Assembly: GCA_017654935.2 (NCBI GenBank) | Contig: CM065711.1 | Coordinates: 27,515,418 to 27,579,417 of the forward strand | Source of the DNA: Phymorhynchus buccinoides | Lineage: Eukaryota > Mollusca > Gastropoda > Neogastropoda > Raphitomidae | Reading direction: 5' to 3' | DNA: 64,000 nt | In this document: one piece after another, positions 63,537 through 64,000 of the stretch | How positions within the stretch are numbered: position 1 is the stretch's first letter | Layout: each line of letters starts with the position of its first letter | Translations under genes and position numbers: made by a program | Notes under the pieces: generated by a model | What the model was told of the DNA's origin: nothing | Database searches by the model: none | The model's input: the letters and a program-made list of their open reading frames with translations, nothing else

Positions 63537-63767
63537 CTGGTAATAACAAGAATAATTATATCACTAGAGGGCTTGTTTGCCTTTGAGAGCAAACATGACA
63601 AGATTCTCCCCATCAAACAGCCGTTTTGCAAGTTATTCAATATTAAAATGTTACCAAAAAAATTTGTCCATTTTCGTCTCCACTTCCGGTTCGAATGTAT
63701 AACGAAAGTATTGCAGTGTTACCGTTTAGTGAACACTGGAAAAATGAAAGTATTCCGTGCAGACGTT

Positions 63768-64000
63768 TTAACCCTTTCGCCGCCAGCCATTTTTCAGCAA
63801 AATAATCCATTAAATTTACCTGGGTAGAGAAAAAAATGTATCTGCAATATTGGGAATTCTTCTGTGACATGTATAACATTAGGCCTATCCTTACCTCCCA
63901 AAATTAAGAAAATAGGTTCTTCGGATAACAGGACCTGATTTTATGCCTTTTAGTGACATAGGTGTTAAACTATTGTGGTGCATAAATGCGACATTGGCGG
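63768..64000. mobile_element. piggyBac-type MITE, cut by the window edge
   Basis: TTAACCCTTTCGCCGCCAGC at the left. The sequence follows the 38.39 kb copy throughout and stops at GCGACATTGGCGG, about 15 bp before the expected TTAA. Confidence 0.9.

Noticed and set aside
1..64000. Prokaryotic features (operons, ribosome binding sites, phage or defence systems)
   Set aside because: Spliced gene structure, microsatellites, LINEs and SINEs show animal nuclear DNA.

Overview
Eukaryotic, animal nuclear DNA. The window is 64 kb of one large, intron-rich gene on the minus strand, with transposon debris and tandem repeats between its exons. The coding parts, read right to left, match TRANK1 (TPR and ankyrin repeat-containing protein 1), a very large metazoan protein with an SF1 UvrD-like helicase core. 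The satellite load, tRNA-headed SINEs, L2/CR1-like LINEs, piggyBac-type MITEs and TTAGGG-type interstitial repeats suggest a lophotrochozoan, most likely a gastropod mollusc. That last step is an inference; nothing in the window fixes the species. No rRNA, functional tRNA, CRISPR array, operon or second host gene was found.

Gene layout (transcript order, high to low coordinate). I could place 26 exons, about 5.75 kb of coding sequence, and their intron phases agree except at two flagged lesions. Exon 1 (63.4 kb, poly-Q) and exon 2 (53.7 kb) are helical. Exons 3-4 (50.0 and 48.5 kb) hold ankyrin repeats and a long acidic linker. Exons 5-7 (45.5, 44.5, 42.3 kb) lead into the helicase. Exon 8 (39.4 kb) carries Walker A. 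Exons 9-15 (32.2 to 21.9 kb) are an insert rich in acidic low complexity plus conserved segments. Exon 16 (20.4 kb) has Walker B and motif III, exon 17 the NYRS motif, exon 18 motif V (KGLEFD), and exon 20 motif VI (TALTRAR). Exons 21-26 (11.0 to 0.1 kb) form the helical TPR-like C-terminal region. Both ends of the gene lie outside the window. Numbering starts at the window's right edge and is not that of the complete gene.

The most striking feature is how introns and exon edges have evolved together. At 17 of 26 exons, the flanking intron holds one to about fifteen partial copies of that exon's own edge. Donor-side copies lie downstream and usually keep the 5' splice site. Acceptor-side copies lie upstream. 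Each copy is joined to a microsatellite or intron fragment and tandemly amplified. Exons 12 and 22 show this on both sides. The introns are therefore strewn with decoy splice sites.

Other notable items: a 3.4-kb satellite of about 79 copies of a 44-bp piece of a piggyBac-type MITE end; foldback elements with 8-9 bp target duplications whose arms carry telomere-like TTAGGG repeats; an apparent GC-AG intron after exon 15; an in-frame TAA in exon 22; an apparent one-base frameshift in the acidic tract of exon 10; and several nested, datable transposon insertions.
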